A program made the translations under genes and the position numbers. Shown here one piece after another: positions 17,542-26,613 of a stretch of DNA of 64,000 bases. Numbering within the stretch: the stretch's first letter is position 1; each line of letters begins with the position of its first letter. The stretch covers positions 62,001 to 126,000 of the forward strand of contig CAWGNT010000023.1 of the NCBI GenBank assembly GCA_963824085.1. Direction: 5' to 3'. Origin of the DNA: JARRNE01 sp963824085. Lineage in GTDB: Bacteria; Pseudomonadota; Gammaproteobacteria; Chromatiales; Chromatiaceae. A model generated the notes under the pieces. The model was not told the origin of the DNA. It worked only from the letters and a program-made list of their open reading frames with translations, and did no database searches.

Positions 17542-18999
17542 ATGAATCACCTGTCATCCGATCGACTACAGGACATTGCCGAACGCCTCGCCGGCCAGGC
17601 CCCGGCGGCAGATTACTGGTCCCTTCGACTGGTCAGCGAGGAGACGGACCTGCTCGCCGTCCGCCAAGGTGTTGCCGAGCCCAGTTTTCTGGGCTCTCAG
17701 GCGGGCGCTATGGTCACGATCGTGAAGGCTGGCGGAATCGGCTACGCGGCCACGAGCGACCTATCGCCAGCAGGGCTGCGGGCGGCCGCTGAGCGTGCGA
17801 CCTACTGGGCGGGACAACATGCACGGCTGGGTCTCTTCGATGCTCAGCTGTATCCCCGTTCCGATGCTCAGACCGAGTACCGTTCGCAGACGCTGGAGCC
17901 ATGGGACGCCCGCACCAGCGAGGAGAAGTTGGCCTTGCTTCAAGACGCCTGCGCAGCCCTCAAGACCGACGACCGCATCGCCGACTGGTCTGCCTGGCTC
18001 GGCCACCGGCGCGCCTGCCAGCTCCTGGTGACGAGTATCGGGGGACGCTCGCTTCAGACCTTCGAGCTCGTAAGCCCCGGGCTCGCCGCGGTGGCGAACG
18101 CCGGCAGTCAAACCCAGCGTCGCACCGGCGGAGGCGCGGACTGGAATCAGCAGGGCGGGCTCGAACGGCTGGCCGCCGTTGGGTTCCGCGACGACGCACG
18201 GCGCGTCGCGGAAGAGGCCGTTGCACTCCTGTCCGCCCCGGAATGTCCCACCGGCACCATGGACCTGGTGCTGTTGCCGAGTCAGATGGTGCTCCAGATC
18301 CACGAGAGCATCGGCCACCCCCTGGAGCTCGACCGCATCCTCGGGGATGAGCGCAATTACGCAGGGACCAGCTTCGTCACCCCCGAGATGTTCGAGCACT
18401 ACCGCTATGGGTCCGAGCTCCTCAACGTCACCTTCGACCCGTCGGTGGGCGGCGAGCTTGCGACCTATGCCGCAGACGATGAGGGCACCCTGGCGGCGCG
18501 TGAGTATCTGATTCGCAACGGCGTCCTCGAACGGCCCCTCGGCGGCCGCCTGTCCCAGGCCCGTAGCGGCCTGCCCGGGGTGGCCAATTCCCGCGCAAGC
18601 GGCTGGGACCGCCCTCCGATCGATCGCATGGCCAATATCAATCTGGAGCCGGGTGACAGCAGCTTGGACGATCTCGTGCGACGCGTCGAGCGGGGTGTTC
18701 TCATGGACACCAACCGCTCCTGGTCCATCGACGACAGCCGTAACAAGTTCCAGTTCGGATGTGAGTTGGGGCGGCTGATCGAAGACGGCGAGCTCAAGAG
18801 GCTTGTGCGCAATCCCGGCTACAGGGGGATCTCCGCCAGCTTCTGGCTCAGTCTTGCCGGGGTCGGCGATCGTGAGTCCTGGCAGGTGCGCGGGGTTCGC
18901 AATTGCGGAAAGGGAGAGCCCAGCCAGGTGGTGGGTGTGGGCCACGCGGCGCCCCCCTGCCTTTTCCAAAGGGTTTCGGTGTTTGGGGGTGGTGCGTGA
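17542..18999 (+). CDS. TldD-like metalloprotease subunit
   Basis: The catalytic-type half of a TldD/TldE protease. The 485-residue product contains the zinc motif HESIGHPLELDR (HExxxH) at about residue 254, followed by the family's LGDERNYAGTSF region, and a C-terminus with NCGKGEPSQVVGVGH. The length matches E. coli TldD (481). The start at 17542 removes an in-frame upstream extension. The stop overlaps the GTG of the partner gene (GTGA), so the pair is translationally coupled. Known roles of the family are peptide processing (microcin, CcdA). Confidence 0.88.
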   Translation: MNHLSSDRLQDIAERLAGQAPAADYWSLRLVSEETDLLAVRQGVAEPSFLGSQAGAMVTIVKAGGIGYAATSDLSPAGLRAAAERATYWAGQHARLGLFDAQLYPRSDAQTEYRSQTLEPWDARTSEEKLALLQDACAALKTDDRIADWSAWLGHRRACQLLVTSIGGRSLQTFELVSPGLAAVANAGSQTQRRTGGGADWNQQGGLERLAAVGFRDDARRVAEEAVALLSAPECPTGTMDLVLLPSQMVLQIHESIGHPLELDRILGDERNYAGTSFVTPEMFEHYRYGSELLNVTFDPSVGGELATYAADDEGTLAAREYLIRNGVLERPLGGRLSQARSGLPGVANSRASGWDRPPIDRMANINLEPGDSSLDDLVRRVERGVLMDTNRSWSIDDSRNKFQFGCELGRLIEDGELKRLVRNPGYRGISASFWLSLAGVGDRESWQVRGVRNCGKGEPSQVVGVGHAAPPCLFQRVSVFGGGA

Positions 19000-20315
19000 G
19001 GCAGTCCGATTTCTTCACCTTGACTGAGCGGCTCGCCGCCCTACTGCACGGAAACGAGGTCCTCCTGTGCAATCTCGCGGGGGAGGACTCCGATTTCGTT
19101 CGGCTGAATCACAACCGCATCCGCCAGGCGGGCAGCGTGCAGCGGCGGCGCCTCGACCTTCAGCTAGTCGCCGGCCGCCGCCAGGTGCATGGCCGGTGCG
19201 ATCTCGGCGGTGACCCAGACCAAGACCCGGCCCTGACCGACGGCCTTCTGCGGCGGCTTCGCGACCGCTTGGTGCAGGTGCCGGACGATCCTTACCTCGA
19301 CTACGCGGTACCGCCGACCACCAGCGAGCGTTTCGTCGGAGACCAGCTGCCGCAGCCGGCCGCGGCGGTGAGCGAGCTGATCGCCGCGGCGGACGACCTC
19401 GACCTGGTCGGAATCTGGGCCAGCGGCGCGATCTACCGCGGCTTTGCCAGCTCCCTGGGTCATCGGCACTGGCATCAGAGCACGAGCTTCAACCTGGACT
19501 GGAGCTGCTACCTGGAGGGCGACAAGGCGGTGAAGGGAGGCTACAGCGGATTCGCCTGGGACCCTGCCAGCCTGCGAGAGAAGCTGGACCGCATGCGCCA
19601 GCGGCTCGATGTGATGCGGCACCCCGCGCTCACCATCGCACCCGGACGCTATCGCGCCTACCTTACCCCCGAGGCGCTGCAGGAGGTGATGGACATGCTG
19701 GCCTGGGGCGGCTTTGGCCTCAAGAGCCACCGCACCGCCCAGACGCCGCTCCTACGCATGGTCCGCGGCGAACAGACGTTTGACCGGCGCGTGCACATCC
19801 ACGAGGATCATGCCCGCGGGCTGACACCCGGGTTCACGGCTGAAGGCTTCCTCAAGCCAGAACGGGTGAGCCTGGTCACCGGCGGCACGTACCGTGACTG
19901 TCTGGTGGATAGCCGCAGCGGAAAGGAGTACGGAATCGCGGTGAACGCCGAAACCGAGGTTCCCGGATCGCTGGCTATCGAACCTGGGGACATCCCCGTC
20001 GATGAGGTGATCGGGCGGCTGGGCACCGGCCTCTACATCGGCAACCTCTGGTACCTGAACTACTCGGACCGCAACGACTGCCGCATTACCGGCATGACCC
20101 GCTTCGGCACCTTCTGGGTCGAAGGCGGCGAGCTCGTAGGACCTGTCAACGTGATGCGGTTCGACGACTCCCTGTATCACCTGCTCGGAGACCGGCTCGA
20201 TGGCCTGACCCAAGAGCGAGAGCTGATCCTGTCCCCCGACACCTACGACGGGCGCTCGACGGGCAGCTCTCTCTTGCCGGGAATACTGGTCAGCGGGATA
20301 GAGCTGACCCTGTGA
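18996..20315 (+). CDS. PmbA/TldE-like protease partner
   Basis: The non-catalytic or regulatory half of the heterodimeric TldD/TldE protease; 439 residues from a GTG that overlaps the upstream stop. It lacks an HExxxH motif and has the family's C-terminal pattern: GTGLYIGNLWYLNYSDRND, then GMTRFGTFWVEGGELVGPV. E. coli PmbA is 450 residues long. The in-frame region upstream of the GTG lies inside tldD and is not likely to be translated. Confidence 0.85.
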   Translation: MRQSDFFTLTERLAALLHGNEVLLCNLAGEDSDFVRLNHNRIRQAGSVQRRRLDLQLVAGRRQVHGRCDLGGDPDQDPALTDGLLRRLRDRLVQVPDDPYLDYAVPPTTSERFVGDQLPQPAAAVSELIAAADDLDLVGIWASGAIYRGFASSLGHRHWHQSTSFNLDWSCYLEGDKAVKGGYSGFAWDPASLREKLDRMRQRLDVMRHPALTIAPGRYRAYLTPEALQEVMDMLAWGGFGLKSHRTAQTPLLRMVRGEQTFDRRVHIHEDHARGLTPGFTAEGFLKPERVSLVTGGTYRDCLVDSRSGKEYGIAVNAETEVPGSLAIEPGDIPVDEVIGRLGTGLYIGNLWYLNYSDRNDCRITGMTRFGTFWVEGGELVGPVNVMRFDDSLYHLLGDRLDGLTQERELILSPDTYDGRSTGSSLLPGILVSGIELTL

Positions 20316-20436
20316 CCGACGACCCGCGAGCGCGTACCCGTGTCATCGACAAAGCGGAACCGCAGAGACACAGCGGTTGGATACCTCAGCCGCTGCCCTT
20401 TGGGTAGGCCGCCCAGATCGTGAACCGATCAGCCTC

Positions 20437-21021
20437 TCAAGGCAGAATCTGGATTGGGGTTCCGTCCCGCACCAGGGACCAAATCTCGTCCATCTCCGCG
20501 TTCTTGACGGCGATGCAGCCGTTCGTCCAATCCCGCCCGTCATATTCCCTCAACAGCGCGGGCGACCGCACATAGCTCGGCTGCCCATGGATCATGATCA
20601 TCCCGCCAGGGCTTACGCCCATGGCGCGGGCAAACTGCAGATCCCGCTCGTTGGGGTAGGAGACGTGGATCGCCTTGTAGTAGTTGCTGCGCGGGTTGCG
20701 CCAATCAAGGACGTACTCGCCTTCCGGGGTACGCTCATCCCCCTCCTGCATCTTGGGTCCGTACGGGTCGTCCCCAAGTGCGACCCGGTATTGACGGATG
20801 ACGGTCCCATCCTTGAGGAGCACCAGCTTGCGCTCCGACTTCTTCACCACCACGCGGTCCGCCGCGAGCTTCTCCGGGGGCTTGGTGGCGCAACCGGACA
20901 GCAACGCCGATACAAGCAAGGCCACCGCTAACGGAAGAAAGCGACCACGAAGCGCGAAGGAGCCGAACGCTGTGCCAGGCTTCCGGTTCAGAGACGATAT
21001 CTTGGTGCCGTTACGCAGCAT
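20437..21021 (-). CDS. L,D-transpeptidase (YkuD) lipoprotein
   Basis: A 194-residue periplasmic cell-wall enzyme or murein-binding protein. A lipobox LLSGC follows a hydrophobic signal segment. The YkuD domain begins at ADRVVVKKSERKLVLL and carries the active-site region: IMIHGQPS, then TNGCIAVKNAEMDEIW with the catalytic Cys. The family's usual S-x-G-C is T-N-G-C here, as in the YafK-like branch. The start at 21021 (MLRNGTKI) is preferred because a GGGGGG run lies ten bases upstream; longer in-frame starts exist. Confidence 0.85.
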   Translation of the reverse strand: MLRNGTKISSLNRKPGTAFGSFALRGRFLPLAVALLVSALLSGCATKPPEKLAADRVVVKKSERKLVLLKDGTVIRQYRVALGDDPYGPKMQEGDERTPEGEYVLDWRNPRSNYYKAIHVSYPNERDLQFARAMGVSPGGMIMIHGQPSYVRSPALLREYDGRDWTNGCIAVKNAEMDEIWSLVRDGTPIQILP

Positions 21022-21288
21022 TTCTTGTATCCCCCCGAAACGAGAACGGGCGCGAGTTTGAGGTAGTCTGAGAAAAAGTGTAACCAACCGCATGACAATG
21101 CGCCAGTTTATGATACCGAAAAACAGCGACTGAGACCCGTCTGCCCACGCCGATGTCGGAACAGGACCGATTGTCCCTCGCAACGTCCGTTAGGAACTGC
21201 CCATTCCTTCACAGAGCGACGCACTTCAGAAAACGTCGGGGCCACTACCTCTACAATGCACACTCGGCAGCGACAGCTGGAGGAAACG

Positions 21289-21858
21289 ATGGAGCTGACG
21301 ACAATCATTTTTTTGGCCGTTCTTGCCGTCGCCGCACTCTACGCAGTGCTCATCTACAACAACCTGGTCCGCCTCAAGCACAACGTCGCCAAGACCTGGT
21401 CGAACGTGGACGTCTCCTTGAAGCAGCGACACGACGAGCTGCCAAAGCTGGTGGACGTCTGCAAGCAGTACATGCGCTACGAGCAGGAAACGCTCGACCG
21501 GGTCATTCGGGCACGCGGGGCGGTCTTCGACGCCACCAGCCGCGGCGACTTGAAGCGCCTGGGTGCGGCCGAGGTGGAGCTTCGAGCGGGCCTCGGTCAG
21601 CTCTTTGCCCTGGCGGAGAACTACCCTGACCTCAAGGCCAACGAGAGCTTCCGGCACCTCGCCCAGCGGGTCTCCCAGCTGGAGGAGACCATCGCGGACC
21701 GGCGCGAGCTTTACAACGACAGCGTCAATCTGAACAACGTCCGCATTGAGCAGGTCCCGGACGTCTTCGTTGCGCGTCTTTTCGGATTCCGAGGATTCGA
21801 TCTGCTCGAATTCGCCGAGGCGCGCGCGGACCTGGACATCGCCAAGCTCTTCGCATGA
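21289..21858 (+). CDS. lemA: LemA family protein
   Basis: A membrane-anchored helical protein of 189 residues. One N-terminal transmembrane helix (about residues 6-24) is followed by the LemA signature YNNLVRLKHNVAKTWSNVDV and the typical LKQRHDELPKLV and LYNDSVNLNN phrases. A GGAGG ribosome binding site precedes the ATG by five bases. The function of LemA is not settled. It overlaps the next gene by four bases (ATGA), so the two form an operon. Confidence 0.92.
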   Translation: MELTTIIFLAVLAVAALYAVLIYNNLVRLKHNVAKTWSNVDVSLKQRHDELPKLVDVCKQYMRYEQETLDRVIRARGAVFDATSRGDLKRLGAAEVELRAGLGQLFALAENYPDLKANESFRHLAQRVSQLEETIADRRELYNDSVNLNNVRIEQVPDVFVARLFGFRGFDLLEFAEARADLDIAKLFA

Positions 21859-22772
21859 TCGAGACACTGCGCCTGTCCGCCGTCAGGGCCGACCCGATCG
21901 CTTTCTGGATCTTCGGGGCCGTGGTCGCGGTTTTGGCGGTGATCTTCCTGCGCCGCGGCCTCGACGCCTTCTGGCGTCTGCGCACGGTCGCGGACACCCC
22001 GACGGCAAGGATTCGGTCCGCGACCCAGGGCTACGTCGAGCTGTGCGGCCGGGCCCTTGCCCACAACCGCGTGCTGACGGCGCCGCTGACCCGGCTCCCC
22101 TGCGTCTGGTACCGCTTCAAGGTCCAGGAGCGGCGCCGCAGCGGCAAGAACGACCGCTGGGTGACAATAGACCGCGGGGAAGCGGAGCTCCCCTTCGTCC
22201 TCGAGGACGATACCGGCCGCTGCCTCGTCGAGCCAGCGGGCGCCGACGTTCACTCGCAGGCAAAGGACACCTGGTACGGGTCCGCTCGCCACACACCCAG
22301 GCCGCGTGAGTCCGGATGGCTGCAGCTCAGCCGCCGCTACAGGTTCACGGAGGAGCGCATCCTCCGAGGCGAGCCCCTCTACCTGTTGGGCCGGTTCGAG
22401 ACACCCAGACGCGGCGTCGAGGAGCGCGAGGGCGTGACTCGCCACCTCCTGGCCCGCTGGAAGCAGGACCCGGCACGCATGGCCCGGTTCGACGCGAACG
22501 GTGACGGAGAGATCAGCCTCGACGAGTGGGAGAGTGCCCGCGAGGAGGCGCAACGACTCGCCGCGCACACCGAGCGTCGGCTCGAGGCAGAGCCACCCCT
22601 CTCGCGCCTGACCAAGACCGACGACCCGCGGCGCCCGTTCGTGATCTCCACCTTCGGCGAGGGCACGCTGATCGGCAGGCTCCGCTGGCGGGCCGCCGGC
22701 GCCACCATCGGGTTCGTTGTTTTGGGGTGCGGTCTGACGTTTGCCGTCGTAGCTCGGCTAGCGGTCGTTTGA
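21855..22772 (+). CDS. GIDE-domain membrane protein with an EF-hand
   Basis: A 305-residue protein with transmembrane helices at about residues 14-32 and 281-303. The region between is a GIDE-type domain (the fold of E3-ligase-like MULAN/GIDE proteins, without a RING): LPCVWYRFKVQERR, then WVTIDRGEAELPFVLEDDTGRCLVEP. Residues 213-224 (DANGDGEISLDE) form a canonical EF-hand loop with D, N, D, G, I and E in the right places, suggesting Ca2+ binding. It starts inside the lemA stop. LemA-GIDE pairs are common in bacteria; the EF-hand insert is less usual to me. Confidence 0.8.
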   Translation: MIETLRLSAVRADPIAFWIFGAVVAVLAVIFLRRGLDAFWRLRTVADTPTARIRSATQGYVELCGRALAHNRVLTAPLTRLPCVWYRFKVQERRRSGKNDRWVTIDRGEAELPFVLEDDTGRCLVEPAGADVHSQAKDTWYGSARHTPRPRESGWLQLSRRYRFTEERILRGEPLYLLGRFETPRRGVEEREGVTRHLLARWKQDPARMARFDANGDGEISLDEWESAREEAQRLAAHTERRLEAEPPLSRLTKTDDPRRPFVISTFGEGTLIGRLRWRAAGATIGFVVLGCGLTFAVVARLAVV

Positions 22773-23121
22773 AGCGACGGGTGCAAGGCCATCTCAATGC
22801 CCGCTGCCGCGGGCGAAACCGTAAAGGATAGCGCGCCCCGGAAGGAAGCCTGGAAAACGGGCGCTGGCTCTGGAGAAGTGACCGCAACGCGCGGGAGGCA
22901 AACCGGCGGCCGTCAAGGCGATGACCACCATCATGGTCGGGTCGCGGGCTTCCCGGCCAAGACCGGCAGCAAAGCCGGCATGGGCGACCCGCAGCCGCGG
23001 TGCCCTGCCCCGCGCTCTGTTGACGCGGCTTGAACTCTTCACCAAACCGCGACTCGAACCTCAAGCCGGATGCGAATACGTGCGGTCCGGCTACTGAAGG
23101 GAAATCATCCTGGAGAGAGTA

Positions 23122-23256
23122 ATGTGGTGGGTCCTTTTCTGGATTTGCGTTGGCATTCTCATCGGCTGGAATCTCCCGCAGCCGGCCTGGGCCAAATCGC
23201 TCCAAGACAAGACTGTCGCCGCGATCAAAGGGGCGGCGAACAAGCACGGCGCGTGA
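23122..23256 (+). CDS. 44-residue single-pass membrane peptide
   Basis: A short ORF with a strong ribosome binding site (GGAGAGAG, directly before TAATG). The product starts MWWVLFWICVGILIGWNLPQ and has one Trp-rich hydrophobic helix (residues 2-18), a PQPAWAK turn that could be a signal-peptidase site or simply the membrane exit, and a basic 20-residue tail ending KHGA. The stop is TGA. I do not recognise it. The codon use and the start context make a real small gene likely. It sits alone, about 350 bp after the LemA-GIDE operon. Confidence 0.6.
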   Translation: MWWVLFWICVGILIGWNLPQPAWAKSLQDKTVAAIKGAANKHGA

Positions 23257-23423
23257 GGGGAGCCGGCGAAACCCCGGCCTGCGTCCGACGCGGCGACTGA
23301 GGTGAGGCAGCACCTCGCGCATCGCCGCAACTCCTCAGGCTCCTTTGAATCGCCGAGCCCGGCACATCGCACATCAACCCTTCAGTCCATATGTGATCCC
23401 TAGCGCTCGACGCTTTGAGGCAG

Positions 23424-24247
23424 ATGAGCGGATCGAGCCGTGCGGACCCGACCTATGCGCCCTTCACCGACCCGCGCACACACCGTATCCGACTGGACGA
23501 CCTGACCCAGGACAGGGTCCGTGAGACCCTGCGCGCCGGACTCACGCTGACCGGCATGTACGACCTGATGGAGCGGCTGCGGACCATCGATCCGGTACCA
23601 CCCTCGGGAACGCCCTCGCTAACCGAGACAGGGCAGCATAGTTCCGGTGGACCCGGGCGCCTTCCCGCAGAGTTGCCCAAGAGGGAGCGGCAGATCCATA
23701 CACAGGGACTGGTCTCGATCCTGCGCGAGCTCCACAACGAGCTGGACGCGGCGGTGCTCGATGCCTACGGCTGGTCGGACCTCATCCCCCATTTGGTGGG
23801 AAGGCCGGGGGCCATCACGCCGTTCCCGGGTCGGCCCGCGGAGCAGGCGGCGGCCGAGGAGGAGATCCTGGTCCGGCTCTGGGAGCGCTCAACGCCCAGC
23901 ACGCGGCTGAGGAGGCAGCCGGCCTCGTGCGCTGGCTGCGGCCCGCGTTTCAGGCCCCGGAGATCGCGGCGGCAGCGGGCGTGGAAACCGCACGGACGAA
24001 AGTTGCGGTTCCCATAGCCGCGGCCGCTCCAGCGGCTGCCAAAAGCAGACCTTGGCCCAAGGCATTGCCGGAGCAAGTCCAGGCGGTGCGGGAGTTGCTC
24101 GCGGCGCAGGCGGTGCCCGCCTCGGCGGAGTGCATCGCCCGAGGATTTGCCCGCGCCCGCGCCGACCGGGTCACCGAGCTGCTGGATACCCTCGTCGCCA
24201 TTGGGCACGTGCGCGCCCTGCCAGACGGTACTTACATGACCGCCTAG
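23424..24247 (+). pseudogene. C-terminal remnant of a large DNA methylase/type IIG protein, frameshifted
   Basis: Two frames together give the C-terminal tail typical of large Eco57I-like adenine-specific DNA methylases: LTLTGMYDLMERLR, then RERQIHTQGLVSILRELHNELDAAVLDAYGW in pieces. After a frame change near 23880 comes LNAQHAAEEAAGLVRWLRPAFQ and a tail ending at 24247. The catalytic N-terminal part (FxGxxG, NPPY) is missing altogether upstream. I read this as a decayed gene: 5' truncated with one indel. An assembly error could explain the frameshift but not the missing thousand or so residues. Confidence 0.6.
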
Positions 24248-24278
24248 CAAGAACCGAGCAGGAACGCGATCCACGAGC

Positions 24279-24563
24279 CTGAGCTTTCAATGGGACCGTC
24301 ACAAAGCCGCCGCCAACGCAAGCAAGCATGGCGTCACCTTCGAGGAGGCGGTTACCATTTTCGAAGACCCTTTGGCACGTATCTTTTCGGATGAATGGCA
24401 CTCTGATTTGGAGCTTCGGGAAATCGTCATCGGGCATTCGAGCGCCGGTCGCCTTTTATTGGTTGCTTTTGCGGAGATGCCTGTTGGTACTATCCGTATT
24501 GTGAGTGCGCGGCGAGCCACCTCGAGAGAGCAACGCGGTTATGAAGAACGATCCGGAAGCTGA
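24279..24563 (+). CDS. brnT: BrnT-like toxin with a non-standard start
   Basis: The frame encodes about 94 residues with the BrnT pattern: FQWDRHKAAANASKHGVTFEEA, in pieces FQWDRHK, N-x-x-KHGV-x-FEEA and TIFEDPLA, then REIVIGHSS, RLLLVAFAE, IRIVSARRAT and EQRGYEE. BrnT is an RNase toxin of the RelE fold, neutralised by BrnA. The frame opens after a TGA at 24237, and no ATG, GTG or TTG occurs before the conserved N-terminus. The first plausible initiator is the CTG at 24279 (or an ACG), with AGGA about 15 bases upstream. It overlaps the antitoxin gene by 23 bases. Confidence 0.75.
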   Translation: MSFQWDRHKAAANASKHGVTFEEAVTIFEDPLARIFSDEWHSDLELREIVIGHSSAGRLLLVAFAEMPVGTIRIVSARRATSREQRGYEERSGS

Positions 24564-24765
24564 AGACCTTTTGCCCGAATATGATCTTGACTATTCAAAG
24601 GCAAAACCTAACCGCTTTGCGGGCCAGGGCAAGGGCGCGGTGACCCTCGACGACGATGTTCTGGCGTATCTGCAGGCGCGTGCGGACGCAAAGGGACGCA
24701 AGCTCGGCGACTTGGTTAACGAGCTGCTCAAACGCGAGATTGACCTCGTCGAAGCGTTGAAGTGA
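24541..24765 (+). CDS. BrnA-like antitoxin
   Basis: A 74-residue acidic protein starting MKNDPEAEDLLPEYDLDYS. It has a C-terminal ribbon-helix-helix-like segment: GAVTLDDDVLAYLQARADA, then KLGDLVNELLKREI. BrnA antitoxins bind their own promoter and the toxin through this type of fold. The gene starts inside the brnT frame, the usual toxin-first order. Sequence similarity to well-studied BrnA is modest, so the name rests on position, size and the VTLDDDVL strand. Confidence 0.7.
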   Translation: MKNDPEAEDLLPEYDLDYSKAKPNRFAGQGKGAVTLDDDVLAYLQARADAKGRKLGDLVNELLKREIDLVEALK

Positions 24766-24926
24766 GCCCGATCAGGTCGGAGCCATAGTTTTGGCTTCGC
24801 ACACTACACTGGCGGGGCCCGGTGCGGCGTCTGCCGTACCTAAGCCCCGGCTCCTGTCGCCTCAACCTGGGCCATTGATACCTCGGTGACTGCGCCGGCC
24901 AAAACGGCCGACCCCTGGCTAGTGGC

Positions 24927-26357
24927 TCAGCCCTTGATACAGATCAGCGGCTCAAGCCGAACGACCTTGCGCGCCAAGCCGGCCGCGTCGGCCGCATCCA
25001 CCACCGCACTGACATCCTTGTAGGCCCCCGGGGCCTCCTCGGCCACGCCGCGCATGCTGGGGCTGCGGATGATGATCCCGCGTTCGGCGAGCTCGTCGAC
25101 GACCTTGCGGCCCTGCCACTGGCGGGTTGCGGCATGACGGCTCATCGCCCGGCCAGCGCCGTGGCAGGCGGAGCTGAAGGCCTGGCGCTCGCTCTCCGCG
25201 GTCCCCGCCAGCACGTACGACGCGGTCCCCATGGTGCCGCCGATGAGCACCGGCTGACCGACTTGGCGCAGCGCATCGGGAACGTCCGGATGCCCCGGCC
25301 CGAGCGCCCGCGTCGCGCCCTTGCGGTGGATGAACAGCCTGCGCTTTCGGCCATCCACCTCGTGCTCCTCCACCTTGCAGGTGTTGTGGGAGACGTCGTA
25401 GAGGAGGTCGAGGCGTGCCTCGGGCAGGATGTCGGCGAACGCCTGGCGGGTGAGGTGGGTAAGGATCTGGCGGTTGGCCAGGGCGCAATTGATGCCGGCG
25501 CGCATGGCGCCGAGGTAGCTTCGGCCGACCGGCGAGTCGATGGGCACGCAGGCGAGCTCCCGATCGGGCAGCTTGATGGCGTACTGGCTCGCCGCAAGCA
25601 GCATGCGCTTCAGGAACTCCGTGCCGATCTGGTGACCCAGGCCGCGCGAGCCGCAGTGAATACTCACTACCACATCACCCTCGGCCAGCCCATAGACCGC
25701 TGCGGCTTCTGGGTCGTAGACGGTGGTCACTACCTGAATCTCCAGGTAATGATTGCCCGAGCCGAGGGTTCCCATCTCGTCTTGTTGGCGCTTCTTGGCC
25801 TTGTCCGAGACCTGTGACGCATCGGCCCCAACCATCCGGCCGCTCTCTTCGATGCGGTCCAGGTCCTCCTCGCGGCCATAGCCCCGCTCCACCGCCCAGG
25901 CGGCACCGCCCGTCAGCATGCGGTCGATCTCGCGACCGGAGAGATGAACGCGGCCGGTGCTGCCCACGCCGGCGGGGATGCGGTAGTAGAGCTCCTCCGC
26001 CAATGCCTCCCGCTCCGCCAGCACGGCCTCCCGCTTGAGACCAGTGTGCAGGGTCCGAACGCCGCAGGAGATGTCGAAACCCACCCCGCCCGCTGAGACC
26101 ACGCCTCCTTCGGCAGGATCGAAGGCAGCGACACCGCCAATCGGGAAACCATAGCCCCAGTGGGCGTCGGGCATGGCATAGGACGCGGCGACGATGCCCG
26201 GCAGCCGGGCGACATTCGTCACCTGCTCCCAGACCTTGTCGTCCATCTCGCGGATCAGTCCCTCGTCGGCGAAGATGATCGCCGGCACCCGCATGTCTCC
26301 CTCGGGGCGAATGCGCCAGGCGGTGGCGGAGAGCCGCTCAAGACGGTTGATGTCCAT
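24927..26357 (-). CDS. rtcB: RNA-splicing ligase RtcB
   Basis: A GTP- and Mn-dependent ligase joining 2',3'-cyclic phosphate and 5'-OH RNA ends. It has 476 residues, the length of the archaeal/eukaryotic-type enzymes rather than the shorter E. coli form. Family regions: MPDAHWGYGFPIGGVAAFD, GGVGFDISCGVR, LGSGNHYLEIQ, HCGSRGLGHQIG and the guanylylated histidine in CHGAGRAMSR (about residue 399). It ends CIKG as usual. No archease or rtcA gene is next to it. A structured repeat lies upstream of its start. Confidence 0.96.
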   Translation of the reverse strand: MDINRLERLSATAWRIRPEGDMRVPAIIFADEGLIREMDDKVWEQVTNVARLPGIVAASYAMPDAHWGYGFPIGGVAAFDPAEGGVVSAGGVGFDISCGVRTLHTGLKREAVLAEREALAEELYYRIPAGVGSTGRVHLSGREIDRMLTGGAAWAVERGYGREEDLDRIEESGRMVGADASQVSDKAKKRQQDEMGTLGSGNHYLEIQVVTTVYDPEAAAVYGLAEGDVVVSIHCGSRGLGHQIGTEFLKRMLLAASQYAIKLPDRELACVPIDSPVGRSYLGAMRAGINCALANRQILTHLTRQAFADILPEARLDLLYDVSHNTCKVEEHEVDGRKRRLFIHRKGATRALGPGHPDVPDALRQVGQPVLIGGTMGTASYVLAGTAESERQAFSSACHGAGRAMSRHAATRQWQGRKVVDELAERGIIIRSPSMRGVAEEAPGAYKDVSAVVDAADAAGLARKVVRLEPLICIKG

Positions 26358-26613
26358 CGGCAGGTGTCCTCAGAAAAGAAAGCCGCAGAAAGCGCGGGCT
26401 GCAAATCTCTGGCGATTAGTCCTGTCGGTCAGTTTGAACGCCCGCAGATGAGGGTGTGGATCGGCGGAATCGTCAGCGGCATCGACGCTGCCTTCGAGCA
26501 AATACGGACATATTCACAGCGCGTTCTGCCGGCCCTCCTTCACCCCGAAACCCAAGCTGGTCTGGGGAACCAATTGCTAACTCAAAGTCTATACGCAACT
26601 CACACGATCTTTT

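Noticed and set aside
22870..23000. Possible c-di-GMP (GEMM-type) riboswitch, because of GGCAAACC and AGCAAAGCC strings
   Set aside because: The two strings are about 80 bases apart rather than about 15, and the remaining conserved pieces and pairing are missing.
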